Below are positions 48,386 through 57,765 of a stretch of DNA of 64,000 nt, in pieces. How positions within the stretch are numbered: the stretch's first letter is position 1; each line of letters opens with the position of its first letter. The notes under the pieces were generated by a model. The model was not told where the DNA came from. It was given only the letters and a program-made list of their open reading frames with translations, and searched no databases. Made by a program: the position numbers and the translations under genes. Source of the stretch: Macrococcoides goetzii (GTDB lineage Bacteria > Bacillota > Bacilli > Staphylococcales > Staphylococcaceae); the NCBI RefSeq assembly GCF_002742385.2, contig NZ_MJBI02000001.1:434001-498000 (forward strand). The letters run 5' to 3'.

Positions 48386-49231
48386 ATGAGTAAAATTAAA
48401 TTGATAGTAGATTCAACACATGATTTACCTCAGCAATATTTAGATGACCATGGCATTGTACAGGTGCCTTTAAATATTGTGATGGATGGCAAGACATATT
48501 TAGATCAGGAAGAAATTACATCTGAGGAATATTTGAAACAACTCGTTACTTTAAAGGATATTCCTAAAACAAGTCAGCCGCCTACAGGAAAGTTTGCTGA
48601 AATTTATGAAAAATATATAGACGAAGGTTATGAAATATTAAGTCTGCATATGACGCATCGATTAAGTGGTACTGTAGGAAGTGCACAAACAGCTGCAGGT
48701 ATGGTGAATGGTAAAGTGACTGTTGTTGATAGTGGGTTTATTGCACAATCATATGGATTTATCATTCAAAATGTGGCCGAACTTATTATCAAACATAAAT
48801 CAATGGATGAAATTGTAGCTGCTATTGATATGATGAAACATCAATCTCGCTTATTTTTGGTAATTAGTCAACTTGATTACTTAAGAAAAGGCGGACGTAT
48901 CTCTCGTGGTAAAGGATTTATAGGTGGATTGATGAATTTAAAACCGGTAGCAGAAGTTATTGATGGAGAAATACAAGTGATACAAAATGCCCGCACACAA
49001 AATGCAGTCGTAAAATTATTGACGAAAGAAGTCGCAAAAATGGCTGATGACTATAAATATATACGTATTGGTATTTCACAAGCGGATGCAGTGGATCTAT
49101 TAGACAAAATTAAGGCTTCTATTGAACAATACACAGACGAGAAAATTTCTATTAATACTACAACGCCAATTGTGTCAACACATACTGGGCCAGGTGCAAT
49201 AGGATTGTCGGTATTTGGATATAATGATTAA
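48386..49231 (+). CDS. DegV family fatty-acid-binding protein (FakB-like)
   Basis: A 281-aa EDD-fold lipid-binding protein. The family N terminus IKLIVDSTHDLP and the LHMTHRLSGTVGSAQTA segment (with the serine/threonine that hold the carboxylate) are present, and the C terminus has HTGPGAIGLSVFGY. By position next to dfrA it corresponds to FakB2 of S. aureus, which presents fatty acids to the kinase FakA. Ligand preference cannot be read from sequence. Confidence 0.88.
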   Translation: MSKIKLIVDSTHDLPQQYLDDHGIVQVPLNIVMDGKTYLDQEEITSEEYLKQLVTLKDIPKTSQPPTGKFAEIYEKYIDEGYEILSLHMTHRLSGTVGSAQTAAGMVNGKVTVVDSGFIAQSYGFIIQNVAELIIKHKSMDEIVAAIDMMKHQSRLFLVISQLDYLRKGGRISRGKGFIGGLMNLKPVAEVIDGEIQVIQNARTQNAVVKLLTKEVAKMADDYKYIRIGISQADAVDLLDKIKASIEQYTDEKISINTTTPIVSTHTGPGAIGLSVFGYND

Positions 49232-49775
49232 AGCGATAAAACACCCTGTTTGGTTTATTTTATTTATTTTATTATTGTGCATAAATATTTATTCAATATT
49301 TTGGGCGAGACAAATATTTTCTGAACCTTTACAAATGAAAACGTTACCTACATTTGAAATGGATTCAAAGGATACGATGATTTTATCGGAAAAAACAATC
49401 AAGCATTTTATTACAATGGATGATAAAAATACAAAGATTAAATTTAAAGATCACTTCATTTGGATTGATGCTAAATCGAAATTTATGACTTTAGATGTAC
49501 AAACTAAAATAAAGACAACGCCAAAAGTCATTGCTCCTGGGGTTCTTGCTTTAAATATAGAGCGTATAGACATCGGACGTCTACCTTTATCAAAACAAAA
49601 AGCTTTGCGTATCGTTGATAAATATGGTAATTTGCCTAAAGAAGTCACATTGGATGAAGAAAATAAGCGTTTCATCTATACTCTAGGTATACAAGAAATT
49701 GGCGATACAAAAATTTTACTGAAAAAAATTGATGATGAGAAAGCGTGGCACTTCGATTTAAAAATAAAGGAGTGA
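49224..49775 (+). CDS. YpmS-like membrane-anchored protein (DUF2140)
   Basis: A 183-aa protein with one N-terminal membrane helix (about residues 6-26, HPVWFILFILLLCINIYSIF) and an extracytoplasmic domain of about 150 residues. Features match the DUF2140/YpmS family, which sits near degV and msr genes in Bacillales. The ATG at 49224 overlaps the end of degV; the frame is also open from TTG 49215. Function unknown. Confidence 0.78.
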   Translation: MIKAIKHPVWFILFILLLCINIYSIFWARQIFSEPLQMKTLPTFEMDSKDTMILSEKTIKHFITMDDKNTKIKFKDHFIWIDAKSKFMTLDVQTKIKTTPKVIAPGVLALNIERIDIGRLPLSKQKALRIVDKYGNLPKEVTLDEENKRFIYTLGIQEIGDTKILLKKIDDEKAWHFDLKIKE

Positions 49776-49779
49776 TTGG

Positions 49780-50307
49780 ATGGCATTAGCAACTTTAGCA
49801 GGTGGATGCTTTTGGTGCATGGTTAAACCATTTCACCAGTTTGATGGTATCATATCTGTAATTAGTGGGTATAGTGGTGGACACGTAGATAATCCTACTT
49901 ACGAAGCAGTTTGTACAAATACTACGGGGCACCGTGAAGCAGTTCAAATCTCTTATGATGAAAATATTATAAGTTACCAGGAAATTCTGGATATATACTT
50001 TAAAACTTTTGATCCTACTGATAATGAAGGACAATTCTTTGATAGAGGCGAAAGTTATACACCAGCAATTTTCACTCATAACGATGAACAAAAACAAATC
50101 GCAGAAACAGTAATTCAAAAGTTAAATGACGCTAAAATATTTAAAAAACCGGTATCTACACCAATTATCACTTACAAAAATTTTTATCCTGCCGAAGCAT
50201 ATCATCAGGATTATTATAAAAAAGCACCCGCTCATTATGCAGCCTATAGTGAGGGTTCTGGGCGAAAAGGATTTATTAAATCACACTGGGGTGAACAGGA
50301 TGCTTAA
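49780..50307 (+). CDS. msrA: Peptide methionine sulfoxide reductase A
   Basis: Reduces the S-epimer of methionine sulfoxide. The catalytic C10 is in GGCFWC; the body has the [16 protein letters not shown] segment and YFKTFDPT. The 175-aa length is normal. There is a short C terminus, [11 protein letters not shown], without the extra resolving cysteines of some homologues. GGAGTGATTGG precedes the ATG. The end overlaps msrB by eight bases, so the two stereospecific reductases are made together. Confidence 0.96.
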   Translation: MALATLAGGCFWCMVKPFHQFDGIISVISGYSGGHVDNPTYEAVCTNTTGHREAVQISYDENIISYQEILDIYFKTFDPTDNEGQFFDRGESYTPAIFTHNDEQKQIAETVIQKLNDAKIFKKPVSTPIITYKNFYPAEAYHQDYYKKAPAHYAAYSEGSGRKGFIKSHWGEQDA

Positions 50308-50725
50308 AAAAGATATCAATGAACTAAATGAAATGGAATATTACGTTACGAAGCAAAATGGTACTGAGCCACCATTTGAAAATGAATACTGGAATCATTT
50401 TGAAAAAGGTATTTATGTGGATAAAGTGAGTGGAAAACCGCTATTTACTTCAAATGATAAATTTGATTCTTCTTGTGGATGGCCATCCTTTTCAAAAGCA
50501 ATAAGCGATGAAGAAATTATTGAATTAGTCGATAAGTCCTACGGAATGACACGAACAGAAGTCAGAACTGAACTTAGCGATATTCATCTTGGTCATGTAT
50601 TTAACGATGGTCCAAAAGATAAAGGTGGATTAAGATACTGTATTAATTCAGCAAGTATTCAATTTATACCATACGAAAAATTAGAAGCATTAGGTTATTC
50701 TGAGTATATAAAAGTATTAGATTAA
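50300..50725 (+). CDS. msrB: Peptide methionine-R-sulfoxide reductase B
   Basis: Reduces the R-epimer of methionine sulfoxide. The 141-aa protein has SSCGWPSF with C59, [10 protein letters not shown] near 96-105 and the catalytic C114 in [11 protein letters not shown]. The two CxxC zinc pairs of some MsrB proteins are missing, as in staphylococci. The ATG at 50300 lies inside the end of msrA after a weak AGG; this frame stays open upstream but the N terminus fits family length only from here. Confidence 0.95.
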   Translation: MLKKDINELNEMEYYVTKQNGTEPPFENEYWNHFEKGIYVDKVSGKPLFTSNDKFDSSCGWPSFSKAISDEEIIELVDKSYGMTRTEVRTELSDIHLGHVFNDGPKDKGGLRYCINSASIQFIPYEKLEALGYSEYIKVLD

Positions 50726-50783
50726 TATTTATTGGGTATGATAAACATAATTAACAAATTAAATTTGTATTGGAGGAATTATT

Positions 50784-51284
50784 ATGTTCAAAAAAATGTT
50801 TGGTAAAGGTGAAGAAGTTTCAAAAAATATTGAAATTAAGGCGCCGATTACAGGTAAGTATGTAGCGATTGAAAATATACCTGATCCTGTGTTCGCACAA
50901 AAGATGATGGGTGAAGGTTTTGGGATTGAACCTTCAGAAGGCAAAGTTGTATCCCCAATAGATGGGGAAATCGTCAATGTATTCCCAACAAAACATGCAA
51001 TCGGTATTAAAGCAAATAATGGTCTGGAAGTACTTATCCATGTTGGTTTAGAAACTGTTGCAATGAACGGAGAAGGATTTGACGCATTGGTAAGTGCAGG
51101 CGATAAAGTAAAAGTCGGCGATGCGTTATTAGATTTTGATATTAATTTAATTCAAGAAAAAGCTTCTTCTATTATTTCACCAGTTATCATTACAAATTCT
51201 GATGTGATTAATCAATTGGATACATTAAATAGTGATTTATTAGCGCGTGGTGAAACAACTGTTTTATCAGTCGAAGTAAAATAA
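50784..51284 (+). CDS. crr: PTS glucose-type enzyme IIA
   Basis: Cytosolic phosphocarrier passing phosphate from HPr to glucose-type IIBC permeases. The phosphorylated histidine is H86 in [13 protein letters not shown] and the supporting H71 lies in PTKHAIGI. The 166-aa length is standard. GGAGG at 50773-50777 precedes the ATG. The stop shares its final base with the next start. It is a free-standing IIA, as in S. aureus at this locus. Confidence 0.95.
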   Translation: MFKKMFGKGEEVSKNIEIKAPITGKYVAIENIPDPVFAQKMMGEGFGIEPSEGKVVSPIDGEIVNVFPTKHAIGIKANNGLEVLIHVGLETVAMNGEGFDALVSAGDKVKVGDALLDFDINLIQEKASSIISPVIITNSDVINQLDTLNSDLLARGETTVLSVEVK

Positions 51285-51505
51285 TGAAGCAAAGTTCTTT
51301 TTATCATTACGCATTAACTGAACGCGGTGCAAAAAATGAATTTGGTATTTTTGCTGAAGCTGTATTCAATGATTTAATGTTTCCTAAAGAAAATCTTGAT
51401 TTTGAAGATTTGTCAACATATATAGAAGAATATGGTTCTTCTGATATGTCACTTTCTACATTTGATAAAATGTACGAAGCATATCAGGAATGGTTAAATT
51501 TTTAG
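51284..51505 (+). CDS. YozE family protein (UPF0346)
   Basis: A 73-aa acidic helical protein matching the YozE/UPF0346 family: FYHYALTERG at the start, FAEAVFNDLMFPKE in the middle and YIEEYGSSDMSLSTFDKMYE at the end. It overlaps crr by one base, as in staphylococci. It has a SAM-like fold in structures of relatives; function unknown. Confidence 0.85.
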   Translation: MKQSSFYHYALTERGAKNEFGIFAEAVFNDLMFPKENLDFEDLSTYIEEYGSSDMSLSTFDKMYEAYQEWLNF

Positions 51506-51535
51506 CATGTATCATTTGATACGTGCTTTATTTTT
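51504..51535 (+). terminator. Terminator of crr-yozE
   Basis: AGCATGTATC (51504-51513) pairs with GATACGTGCT (51518-51527), one wobble pair, loop ATTT, followed by TTTATTTTTT-like tail. Confidence 0.8.
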
Positions 51536-51585
51536 TGTTTTTTTATATACTATTGAAATAAACTTAAATTAATTGGATGTGAAAT

Positions 51586-53067
51586 ATGTTGAACCATGAA
51601 AAAAATGAATTTGAACAATCAAATGAAGAAAATGACAAAAAGGTAAAAAGAAATTACGAGATTTCCCCTTTTAAATTTATTATGATGATTGTGTCAACAA
51701 TTATTATAACCGCTGCTATTACTGCATTCTCAATATTAAGTGGCAATGAAAAAATCATTAAAGATGATTCTCCTAAACGCAGTGAATTTGTAAAACTTTA
51801 TCATGTATACGATACTTTAAATCAGGATTATTATAAAGATGTAAAAAAAGAAGACCTTGTCGATGCGGCTATCAAAGGAATGGTTAGTGGCTTAAAAGAT
51901 CCTTATAGTGAATATATGACAGAAAAAGAACAAAGTGAATTTTCTGAATCGATGCAAGGTGATTTTCAAGGTATTGGAGCAGAAGTTGAACAAAAGGATG
52001 GAAAAATCTTAATCTCAAGTCCGATTAAGGGTGCACCAGCATATAAGGCAGGTATTAAACCAAATGATATCATCTTAGCAATTAATGGTAAGACCATTGA
52101 AGGATGGAATACACAGCAAGTTGTCAATAAAATACGTGGTAAAAAGGGAACAGATGTCGTTTTAACAATTAAACGTGGTTCGCAAGATCCATTTAAGGTT
52201 ACAATAACACGTGATAAAATCCATATGGACAGTGTTACTTCAAAAATTACAAAAGATAAAACTGCTATTATTACAGTGACAAAATTCCAGGAAAAAACGT
52301 CAACAGAATTTCATGATGCGCTGAAAAACATGGATGAAAAAGGTATGAAACGTTTAGTCATTGATTTACGCAATAATCCTGGTGGTTATCTGGATGAAGC
52401 TACTAAGATGGCGAACGAGTTTCTTGATAAAGGTGATACCATTTTATATACAGAAAATAAGCAAGGTGATAAAAAGAATCTGACAGCGAAAAATCCTGCC
52501 AATCCAATTACAAAGGATTTGAAAACAGTGATCCTGCTTAATGAAGGTTCAGCGAGTGCTTCAGAAGTATTTGCTGAAGCGATGCGTGAAAATGATAAAT
52601 CAGAAATTGTTGGAACGAAATCATTTGGTAAAGGTATCGTTCAGACTGCAACACCTTATAAAGATAAATCGATGTTGAAATATACACAAATGAAATGGTT
52701 AACGCCTAAAGAGAACTGGATTCATAAAAAAGGAATTGTACCAGATGTTGAAGCAAAATTACCTGCATATACGAATGCGCAAATATTAGATCCAGATACA
52801 GTGCTGAGTCTTGGTGAAAAAGGGAGTAATATTAAATCATTAGAGTTAGGACTAAAAGCTCTAGGGTATGATCCTGGTAAAATAGACACTGTATTTGATA
52901 GCAAGACAGAACAAGCGATTATTGATTTCCAGACAGACAAAGATTTAAAGATCAATGGTCAACTTAGTGGCAAAACAACTGAAAAGTTTACAGAATTATT
53001 AATGAAAAAAGTTCAGTCAGATGATACACAATTAAAAACAGCAATAAAAGAAGCAAAATCAAAATAA
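51586..53067 (+). CDS. ctpA: Carboxyl-terminal processing protease (S41)
   Basis: A 493-aa membrane-anchored serine protease. Residues about 28-50 form the N-terminal membrane helix; residues about 120-205 a PDZ domain (GDFQGIGAEVEQKDGKILIS, PAYKAGIKPNDIILAINGK); then the S41 domain with the nucleophile in GSASASEVFAEA near residue 325 and the lysine in GTKSFGKGIVQ near residue 350. The last 90 residues are a peptidoglycan-binding domain (SLGEKGSNIKSLELGLKALG). Staphylococcal CtpA acts at the wall interface. murG follows 13 bases later. Confidence 0.93.
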   Translation: MLNHEKNEFEQSNEENDKKVKRNYEISPFKFIMMIVSTIIITAAITAFSILSGNEKIIKDDSPKRSEFVKLYHVYDTLNQDYYKDVKKEDLVDAAIKGMVSGLKDPYSEYMTEKEQSEFSESMQGDFQGIGAEVEQKDGKILISSPIKGAPAYKAGIKPNDIILAINGKTIEGWNTQQVVNKIRGKKGTDVVLTIKRGSQDPFKVTITRDKIHMDSVTSKITKDKTAIITVTKFQEKTSTEFHDALKNMDEKGMKRLVIDLRNNPGGYLDEATKMANEFLDKGDTILYTENKQGDKKNLTAKNPANPITKDLKTVILLNEGSASASEVFAEAMRENDKSEIVGTKSFGKGIVQTATPYKDKSMLKYTQMKWLTPKENWIHKKGIVPDVEAKLPAYTNAQILDPDTVLSLGEKGSNIKSLELGLKALGYDPGKIDTVFDSKTEQAIIDFQTDKDLKINGQLSGKTTEKFTELLMKKVQSDDTQLKTAIKEAKSK

Positions 53068-53080
53068 TGGAGTGAAACGA

Positions 53081-54145
53081 ATGAAAATTGCATTTACGGG
53101 TGGGGGAACGATTGGTCATGTCGCTGTTAATATGGCTTTAATTCCTAAAGCAGAAGCGCAGAAGATTGAATGTATATATATCGGTTCTAAAAATGGGATA
53201 GAAAAAGATGAAATTACAAAACGATTTCCAAACATTAAATATTATGGCATCTCGAGTGGTAAATTACGCAGATATATCTCTGCTGAAAATCTTAAGGATA
53301 TCTTTAAAGTCCAAAAAGGCGTATTAGATGCATTGCGTGTTTTAAAAAGAGAAAAACCGGATATAGTATTTTCAAAAGGTGGATTTGTTGCTGTTCCTGT
53401 TACGATTGCTGCAAAAATGCTTAATATTAAAATAATCATCCATGAATCTGATGTAACACCAGGACTCGCTAATAAATTAGCTTTAAGGTTTGCAAATAAA
53501 CTTTATACAACTTTTGAAGAAACTTTGAAATATGTCCCAAAAGAAAAGTCAGATTACGTGGGCAGTATTATTCGTGATGATTTATTTTCCGGTGAAGCAT
53601 TAAATGCTTATCAAATCACACAATTCAATCGTGAAAAAAAAGTGATTATGATTATGGGTGGATCTCTTGGATCTAAATTAATCAATAAGGCAGTAGGAGA
53701 TAATCTGGATGTTTTATTAAAAAAATATCAGATTATTCATCTGGTAGGCCGTGGTAATTTAGATATATCGATTCAAAAAAGTGGTTATTATCAAAGAGAA
53801 TTTGTTTCTGAAGAATTAATGCATCTTTATAAGATTACTGATATTATGATTTCCCGTGCAGGCGCAAACGCTTTATTTGAATTTTTAGCCTTACAGAAAC
53901 CGATGATATTAATTCCACTTGGGTTAGATCAAAGTCGAGGAGACCAAATAGAAAATGCTAAAATCTTTAAAGCTAAAGGATTTGCTGAAGTCATCGAAGA
54001 GTCTGATTTAACGAGCCAGACGTTAATCGAGTCGATTGAAAAAGTTGAAGCAAATTATGTGGAGATGAAAAATAAAATGCATGCTGAACAGGTTACATAT
54101 ACAGCTGAAACCCTTTTAGAAAAAATTATATTCGATGCAAAGTAG
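53081..54145 (+). CDS. murG: UDP-GlcNAc:lipid I N-acetylglucosaminyltransferase
   Basis: Forms lipid II at the inner face of the membrane. The 354-aa GT28 protein has TGGGTIGHVAVNMAL at the N terminus; the usual T in GGTGGH-type loop is preserved as GGGTIGH. The second Rossmann domain has MIMGGSLGSKLIN near residue 185 and the substrate loop MISRAGANALFEFLALQKP near residue 255. ATG 53081 follows GGAGTG; a GTG at 53072 is also in frame. In staphylococci murG also lies just before the GNAT gene and arlRS. Confidence 0.95.
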   Translation: MKIAFTGGGTIGHVAVNMALIPKAEAQKIECIYIGSKNGIEKDEITKRFPNIKYYGISSGKLRRYISAENLKDIFKVQKGVLDALRVLKREKPDIVFSKGGFVAVPVTIAAKMLNIKIIIHESDVTPGLANKLALRFANKLYTTFEETLKYVPKEKSDYVGSIIRDDLFSGEALNAYQITQFNREKKVIMIMGGSLGSKLINKAVGDNLDVLLKKYQIIHLVGRGNLDISIQKSGYYQREFVSEELMHLYKITDIMISRAGANALFEFLALQKPMILIPLGLDQSRGDQIENAKIFKAKGFAEVIEESDLTSQTLIESIEKVEANYVEMKNKMHAEQVTYTAETLLEKIIFDAK

Positions 54146-54155
54146 GAGAGATAAC

Positions 54156-54776
54156 ATGTCGAGAGCGAGAAGAATTACCTTAATTTTAATATTTAGTTTT
54201 ATTTTTGGCGTAATAGCTTTGTTCCATGAATCAAGACTAGGTAAATGGATTGATAATGAAGTATATGAATTTATATATTCTTCTGAAAGTTTTATTACAA
54301 CGTCTATCATGCTCGGATTTACTAAAGTGGGTGAAGTCTGGGCAATGATAGCATTAAGTTTACTAGTAGTTGCATATCTTATGCTGAAAAAATTAAAGAT
54401 AGAAGCGTTATTCTTTGCACTATCAATGATTTTATCAGGTACATTAAACCCTTTATTAAAGAACATTTTCGATAGAGAACGTCCAACTTTACTTCGTCTA
54501 ATCGATATTACTGGATTTAGCTTCCCAAGTGGTCATGCAATGGGCTCAACCGCATTTTTTGGCAGCCTGGCATATCTTTTTAGTAAAAGTGATCGTAAGT
54601 TAAAACCATATTTAATTGGATTATGTGTGTTTACGATTATCATGATTTCTTCAAGTAGAGTTTATTTAGGTGTACACTATCCGACAGATATTATTGCCGG
54701 AATTGTCGGTGGTATTATTTGTATTCTTTTATCTCAAACAATTTTGCATAAAGTAATTGACAACCATTCTCAATAA
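54156..54776 (+). CDS. PAP2 family membrane phosphatase
   Basis: A 206-aa protein with about six membrane helices and the three motifs of the PAP2 superfamily: KNIFDRERPT near residue 107, SGHAMGST near residue 127 and SRVYLGVHYPTD near residue 178. Likely acts on undecaprenyl pyrophosphate, phosphatidate or phosphatidylglycerol phosphate; position next to murG favours a wall-lipid substrate, as inference. The ATG at 54156 follows AGGAGAG; the frame is open from 54135. A promoter for a downstream small RNA is embedded in its last codons. Confidence 0.85.
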   Translation: MSRARRITLILIFSFIFGVIALFHESRLGKWIDNEVYEFIYSSESFITTSIMLGFTKVGEVWAMIALSLLVVAYLMLKKLKIEALFFALSMILSGTLNPLLKNIFDRERPTLLRLIDITGFSFPSGHAMGSTAFFGSLAYLFSKSDRKLKPYLIGLCVFTIIMISSSRVYLGVHYPTDIIAGIVGGIICILLSQTILHKVIDNHSQ

Positions 54777-54784
54777 GGTATAAT
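54757..54784 (+). promoter_or_regulatory. Perfect-consensus sigma-A promoter of candidate small RNA
   Basis: TTGACA (54757-54762) and TATAAT (54779-54784) with a 16-base spacer. Both hexamers are exact consensus, the only such pair noticed in the window. The -35 box is inside the PAP2 gene and the -10 follows its stop. Start of transcription expected near 54790. Confidence 0.8.
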
Positions 54785-54789
54785 AGTTA

Positions 54790-54897
54790 TTGAAAATGGT
54801 TCTCAATTAAAGAGTTCCCCCTCTAGTAGAACATTTTCAATTAACCCCCCAATATTTTGCCCATACACTCCTGACTTTGCCCAGTCAGGAGTTTTTT
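54790..54897 (+). ncRNA. Candidate C-rich small regulatory RNA
   Basis: About 107 nt between a perfect promoter and a strong terminator, with no open frame of note. The 5' domain folds as GAAAATG-GTTCT (54792-54803) with AGAACATTTTC, enclosing an inner AGAG/CTCT hairpin whose loop contains CCCCC (54817-54821). An unpaired stretch with CCCCCC (54845-54850) and GCCCA (54859-54863) follows; the terminator loop also carries GCCC. Several exposed C-runs are the hallmark of staphylococcal Rsa-type RNAs that pair with Shine-Dalgarno sequences. It does not match RsaE as I recall it; no name is assigned. Confidence 0.7.
54867..54897 (+). terminator. Terminator of candidate small RNA
   Basis: Perfect ten-base stem ACTCCTGACT (54867-54876) with AGTCAGGAGT (54883-54892), loop TTGCCC, then T run. 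Confidence 0.93.
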
Positions 54898-54998
54898 GTG
54901 TTGATTTTTATTTCTTTGTAAATTTTAATCATAAACATATGAATTTTCTTAATTTCTTGATATGATTTTGCTATATCATAGAAAAAGAAGGTGCCACA

Positions 54999-55598
54999 GT
55001 GACAATTAACGTATTTGAATCTGTCGTGTTAGAGAATGAAAGAATTAAATTAATACCGATGCAAATTGAACATGCAAAAGATCTTCATGAAATCAACCAT
55101 GAATCAATTTGGAGTTATATGTTATTTAAAGCGACAGATATGGATTTAATGGAACAATGGGTCATTGACGCGGTGCATTTAAGAGAAAAGATGAAATCTA
55201 TTCCTTTTATCGTCGTAATGAAAGAAACAAATGAAGTAGTTGGTTCTACACGAATAAAAGAGATAGATTATGATAATGATAGTTGTGAAATTGGAACGAC
55301 CTGGTTTGGTGTGAAAGCACAAAAAACTTATGTTAATACAGATAGTAAGTTTTTACTATTGGAGTTCTGTTTTGAAACATTAAATATGGTACGTGTTCAA
55401 ATTAGAGCAGATGAGCGCAATGAACGTTCTAATAGAGCGATAGAACGATTAGGTTTTCAAAAAGAAGGTGTTATTCGTAAAGAACGTAATCTAGATGGTG
55501 TAAGAAGAAATTTAATTATTTATTCAATCATAGATGATGAATGGCCAGATGTGAAAGAAAATATTAAACAAATTCAGGAGAAATACAACAAGAAATAG
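54999..55598 (+). CDS. GNAT family acetyltransferase
   Basis: A 199-aa RimJ/RimL-type N-acetyltransferase. Typical parts are the start with [19 protein letters not shown], the central [20 protein letters not shown] strand-loop that binds acetyl-CoA and [20 protein letters not shown] with GFQKEG. The substrate may be a ribosomal or other protein N terminus or a small molecule. It begins with GTG at 54999 after AAGAAGGTG. The same gene lies between murG and arlR in staphylococci. Confidence 0.88.
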   Translation: MTINVFESVVLENERIKLIPMQIEHAKDLHEINHESIWSYMLFKATDMDLMEQWVIDAVHLREKMKSIPFIVVMKETNEVVGSTRIKEIDYDNDSCEIGTTWFGVKAQKTYVNTDSKFLLLEFCFETLNMVRVQIRADERNERSNRAIERLGFQKEGVIRKERNLDGVRRNLIIYSIIDDEWPDVKENIKQIQEKYNKK

Positions 55599-55617
55599 CT
55601 TTTTAGGAGTTGGTTAT

Positions 55618-56298
55618 TTGCATAGTATTTTAATTATAGAAGATGAAGAAAATTTAGCACGTTTTATTCAATTAGAATTAATGCATGAAAGTTATGAAGT
55701 CGGTGTTGTTTATGATGGTGAAGCTGGTCTTGAAGAAGCAATAAAAAATGATTATGATTGTATACTTTTAGATTTGATGCTACCTAAAATTAATGGCTTA
55801 GAAGTATGCAGGAAACTTAGAAAAGTGAAAGATACTCCAGTAATAATAATTACAGCGAAAGGTGATACTTACGATAAAGTCATTGGTTTAGATTACGGTG
55901 CAGATGATTATATCGTAAAACCTTTTGATATAGAAGAGTTACTTGCTAGAATAAGGGTGATTTTACGTCGTCAACACCAACCGAAGAATGATATTGTTGA
56001 AGAGAATATTTTACAAATTGATCAAATGAAGATCAATCTTGATGCATTCTCAGTTTCGATTGACGAAAAAGTACTTGAATTAACAAAGACTGAATTTGAA
56101 CTACTAAAGCTACTTGTAGAAAATAAAAAACATGTACTGACAAGAGAACAGATTCTGACAAGTGTCTGGGGTTATGAAAGTGAAGTTGAGACAAATGTAG
56201 TTGATGTGTATATAAGATATTTAAGAAATAAACTTAAACCATTTCAATATCATAAGCTGATAGAAACTGTCCGCGGCGTAGGTTATGTCATACGATGA
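55618..56298 (+). CDS. arlR: Response regulator ArlR
   Basis: OmpR-type DNA-binding response regulator controlling adhesion, autolysis and virulence genes in staphylococci. Receiver domain residues 1-120 with phospho-acceptor D52 (LLDLMLPKI), acidic pair E9-D10 region and K in DDYIVKPFD near residue 102. The C-terminal winged helix (about 130-225) has [12 protein letters not shown] and the [15 protein letters not shown] recognition region. It starts at TTG 55618 with TAGGAG upstream. It overlaps arlS by four bases. Confidence 0.94.
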   Translation: MHSILIIEDEENLARFIQLELMHESYEVGVVYDGEAGLEEAIKNDYDCILLDLMLPKINGLEVCRKLRKVKDTPVIIITAKGDTYDKVIGLDYGADDYIVKPFDIEELLARIRVILRRQHQPKNDIVEENILQIDQMKINLDAFSVSIDEKVLELTKTEFELLKLLVENKKHVLTREQILTSVWGYESEVETNVVDVYIRYLRNKLKPFQYHKLIETVRGVGYVIR

Positions 56299-57671
56299 AA
56301 ACGAAATCACAATCATTACGCTCGAAATGGACTGTCTTAACAACGACACTGACATTTATCATTTTTATGATTTTTAGTCTATTCATAATATTTTTAATCA
56401 GTACATACCAAAAAGAGCAGGAAGTAGAAAATCTAAGGAAAAGTGTCACGGATATTTCTAATCTATTTGAAGAAAAAACGACTGGGGAAGTGACACAGTC
56501 AGATATTTACCGTGCAATCAATAAAAATGAAAAAGTTTTTTTGTATAATCTTGATGGAAATAGAATTTATGATGTCAGTACGAATTCTAGTTACGACTTT
56601 AATCTACCGGTTATAAAGACAAATGAACGCAGTCTTGTTCAGAAAAAAATTGGAGAAAGACAATTTTTATTAATGTCAACGCCATTTCGCAACGAACATT
56701 ATAACGGCTATATTACCGTGGCCCGTTCTCTGGATGATTACTTTAATGTGATGCAATTTCTAATATTACTGTGTAGTTTCTTTGGCCTTACAGCTTTATT
56801 TATGACAGCTTTAATCAGTTTTTTATTTTCTAATCAGATTACAAAGCCTATTCGAAGACTTTCAAGTAAGATGAATCAAATTAAAAGAGATGGCTTTCAG
56901 AATAAACTGCAAGTCTCTACAAGTTATTATGAAACAGATGATATGATTGATACATTTAATGAGATGATGAGTCAGCTGGAATCAAGTTTTGAACAGCAGA
57001 AACAATTTGTAGAAGATGCAAGTCATGAACTTCGCACACCGCTACAGATTGTTAACGGTCATTTAAATCTCATACAAAGATGGGGAAAGAATAATCCCGA
57101 AATATTAGAAGAATCTCTCTCTATCTCATTGGAGGAGATGAATCGTATCAATAAACTTGTTGAAGAATTGTTATTATTATCGAAAGACTCAAATTTATTA
57201 GAAACAAAGCAGATTGAAAATATTGATATCAATGCAGAAATTCAAGGTAGAATTCACTCAATACAACAGCTTAAAGACGATTATATGTTTGAGTATCATT
57301 CAACTCATGAACAGATTAAGCTGAATATCAATCGTTTTCATTTTGAACAAATTTTACTGATTTTTCTGGATAATGCGATGAAATATGATCAGATTAATAA
57401 ACGTATTGTAATTCGTACCTCTTTGAAGAATAAATTAGTTCAGATTGAAATTATCGATAATGGAGAAGGTATTCCAAAAGAAGATATTCCGAATATATTT
57501 GATCGTTTTTATCGTGTTGATAAATCAAGAGCAAGAAGTAAAGGTGGAAATGGTTTAGGTTTATCCATCGCTAAAAAGTTAATCGAAACATATAAAGGAC
57601 AAGTGAAGATAGAAAGTGAAGTCAATCAATTTACAAAAGTTATTATACAATTTCCAATACGTACAATATAA
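56295..57671 (+). CDS. arlS: Sensor histidine kinase ArlS
   Basis: Membrane partner of ArlR. Two membrane helices (about residues 15-36 and 155-180) enclose an extracellular sensor of about 115 residues. A HAMP linker follows ([18 protein letters not shown]), then the dimerisation helix with H244 in [13 protein letters not shown], and the ATPase domain with N box [14 protein letters not shown]1 IIDNGEGIP and G2 [15 protein letters not shown]. The 458-aa length agrees with S. aureus ArlS (451). ATGA overlap with arlR. Confidence 0.94.
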   Translation: MKTKSQSLRSKWTVLTTTLTFIIFMIFSLFIIFLISTYQKEQEVENLRKSVTDISNLFEEKTTGEVTQSDIYRAINKNEKVFLYNLDGNRIYDVSTNSSYDFNLPVIKTNERSLVQKKIGERQFLLMSTPFRNEHYNGYITVARSLDDYFNVMQFLILLCSFFGLTALFMTALISFLFSNQITKPIRRLSSKMNQIKRDGFQNKLQVSTSYYETDDMIDTFNEMMSQLESSFEQQKQFVEDASHELRTPLQIVNGHLNLIQRWGKNNPEILEESLSISLEEMNRINKLVEELLLLSKDSNLLETKQIENIDINAEIQGRIHSIQQLKDDYMFEYHSTHEQIKLNINRFHFEQILLIFLDNAMKYDQINKRIVIRTSLKNKLVQIEIIDNGEGIPKEDIPNIFDRFYRVDKSRARSKGGNGLGLSIAKKLIETYKGQVKIESEVNQFTKVIIQFPIRTI

Positions 57672-57717
57672 TTCACAAAGATATGTTTTTCCCCTTTAAT
57701 TTCGTGCTTTGCTTTGT

Positions 57718-57742
57718 TAAAATAGCTATGTAAACGTTTTAT
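57718..57742 (+). promoter_or_regulatory. Probable odhA promoter with overlapping cre-like site
   Basis: A -10-like TAAAAT at 57718-57723 is followed by TGTAAACGTTTTAT at 57729-57742, which fits the CcpA cre consensus TGWAANCGNTNWCA at 12 of 14 positions. A cre on the transcription start would repress, in keeping with carbon control of TCA-cycle genes. The -35 is weak. Confidence 0.5.
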
Positions 57743-57765
57743 TTAATTAAATGGAGGGTGGAACC

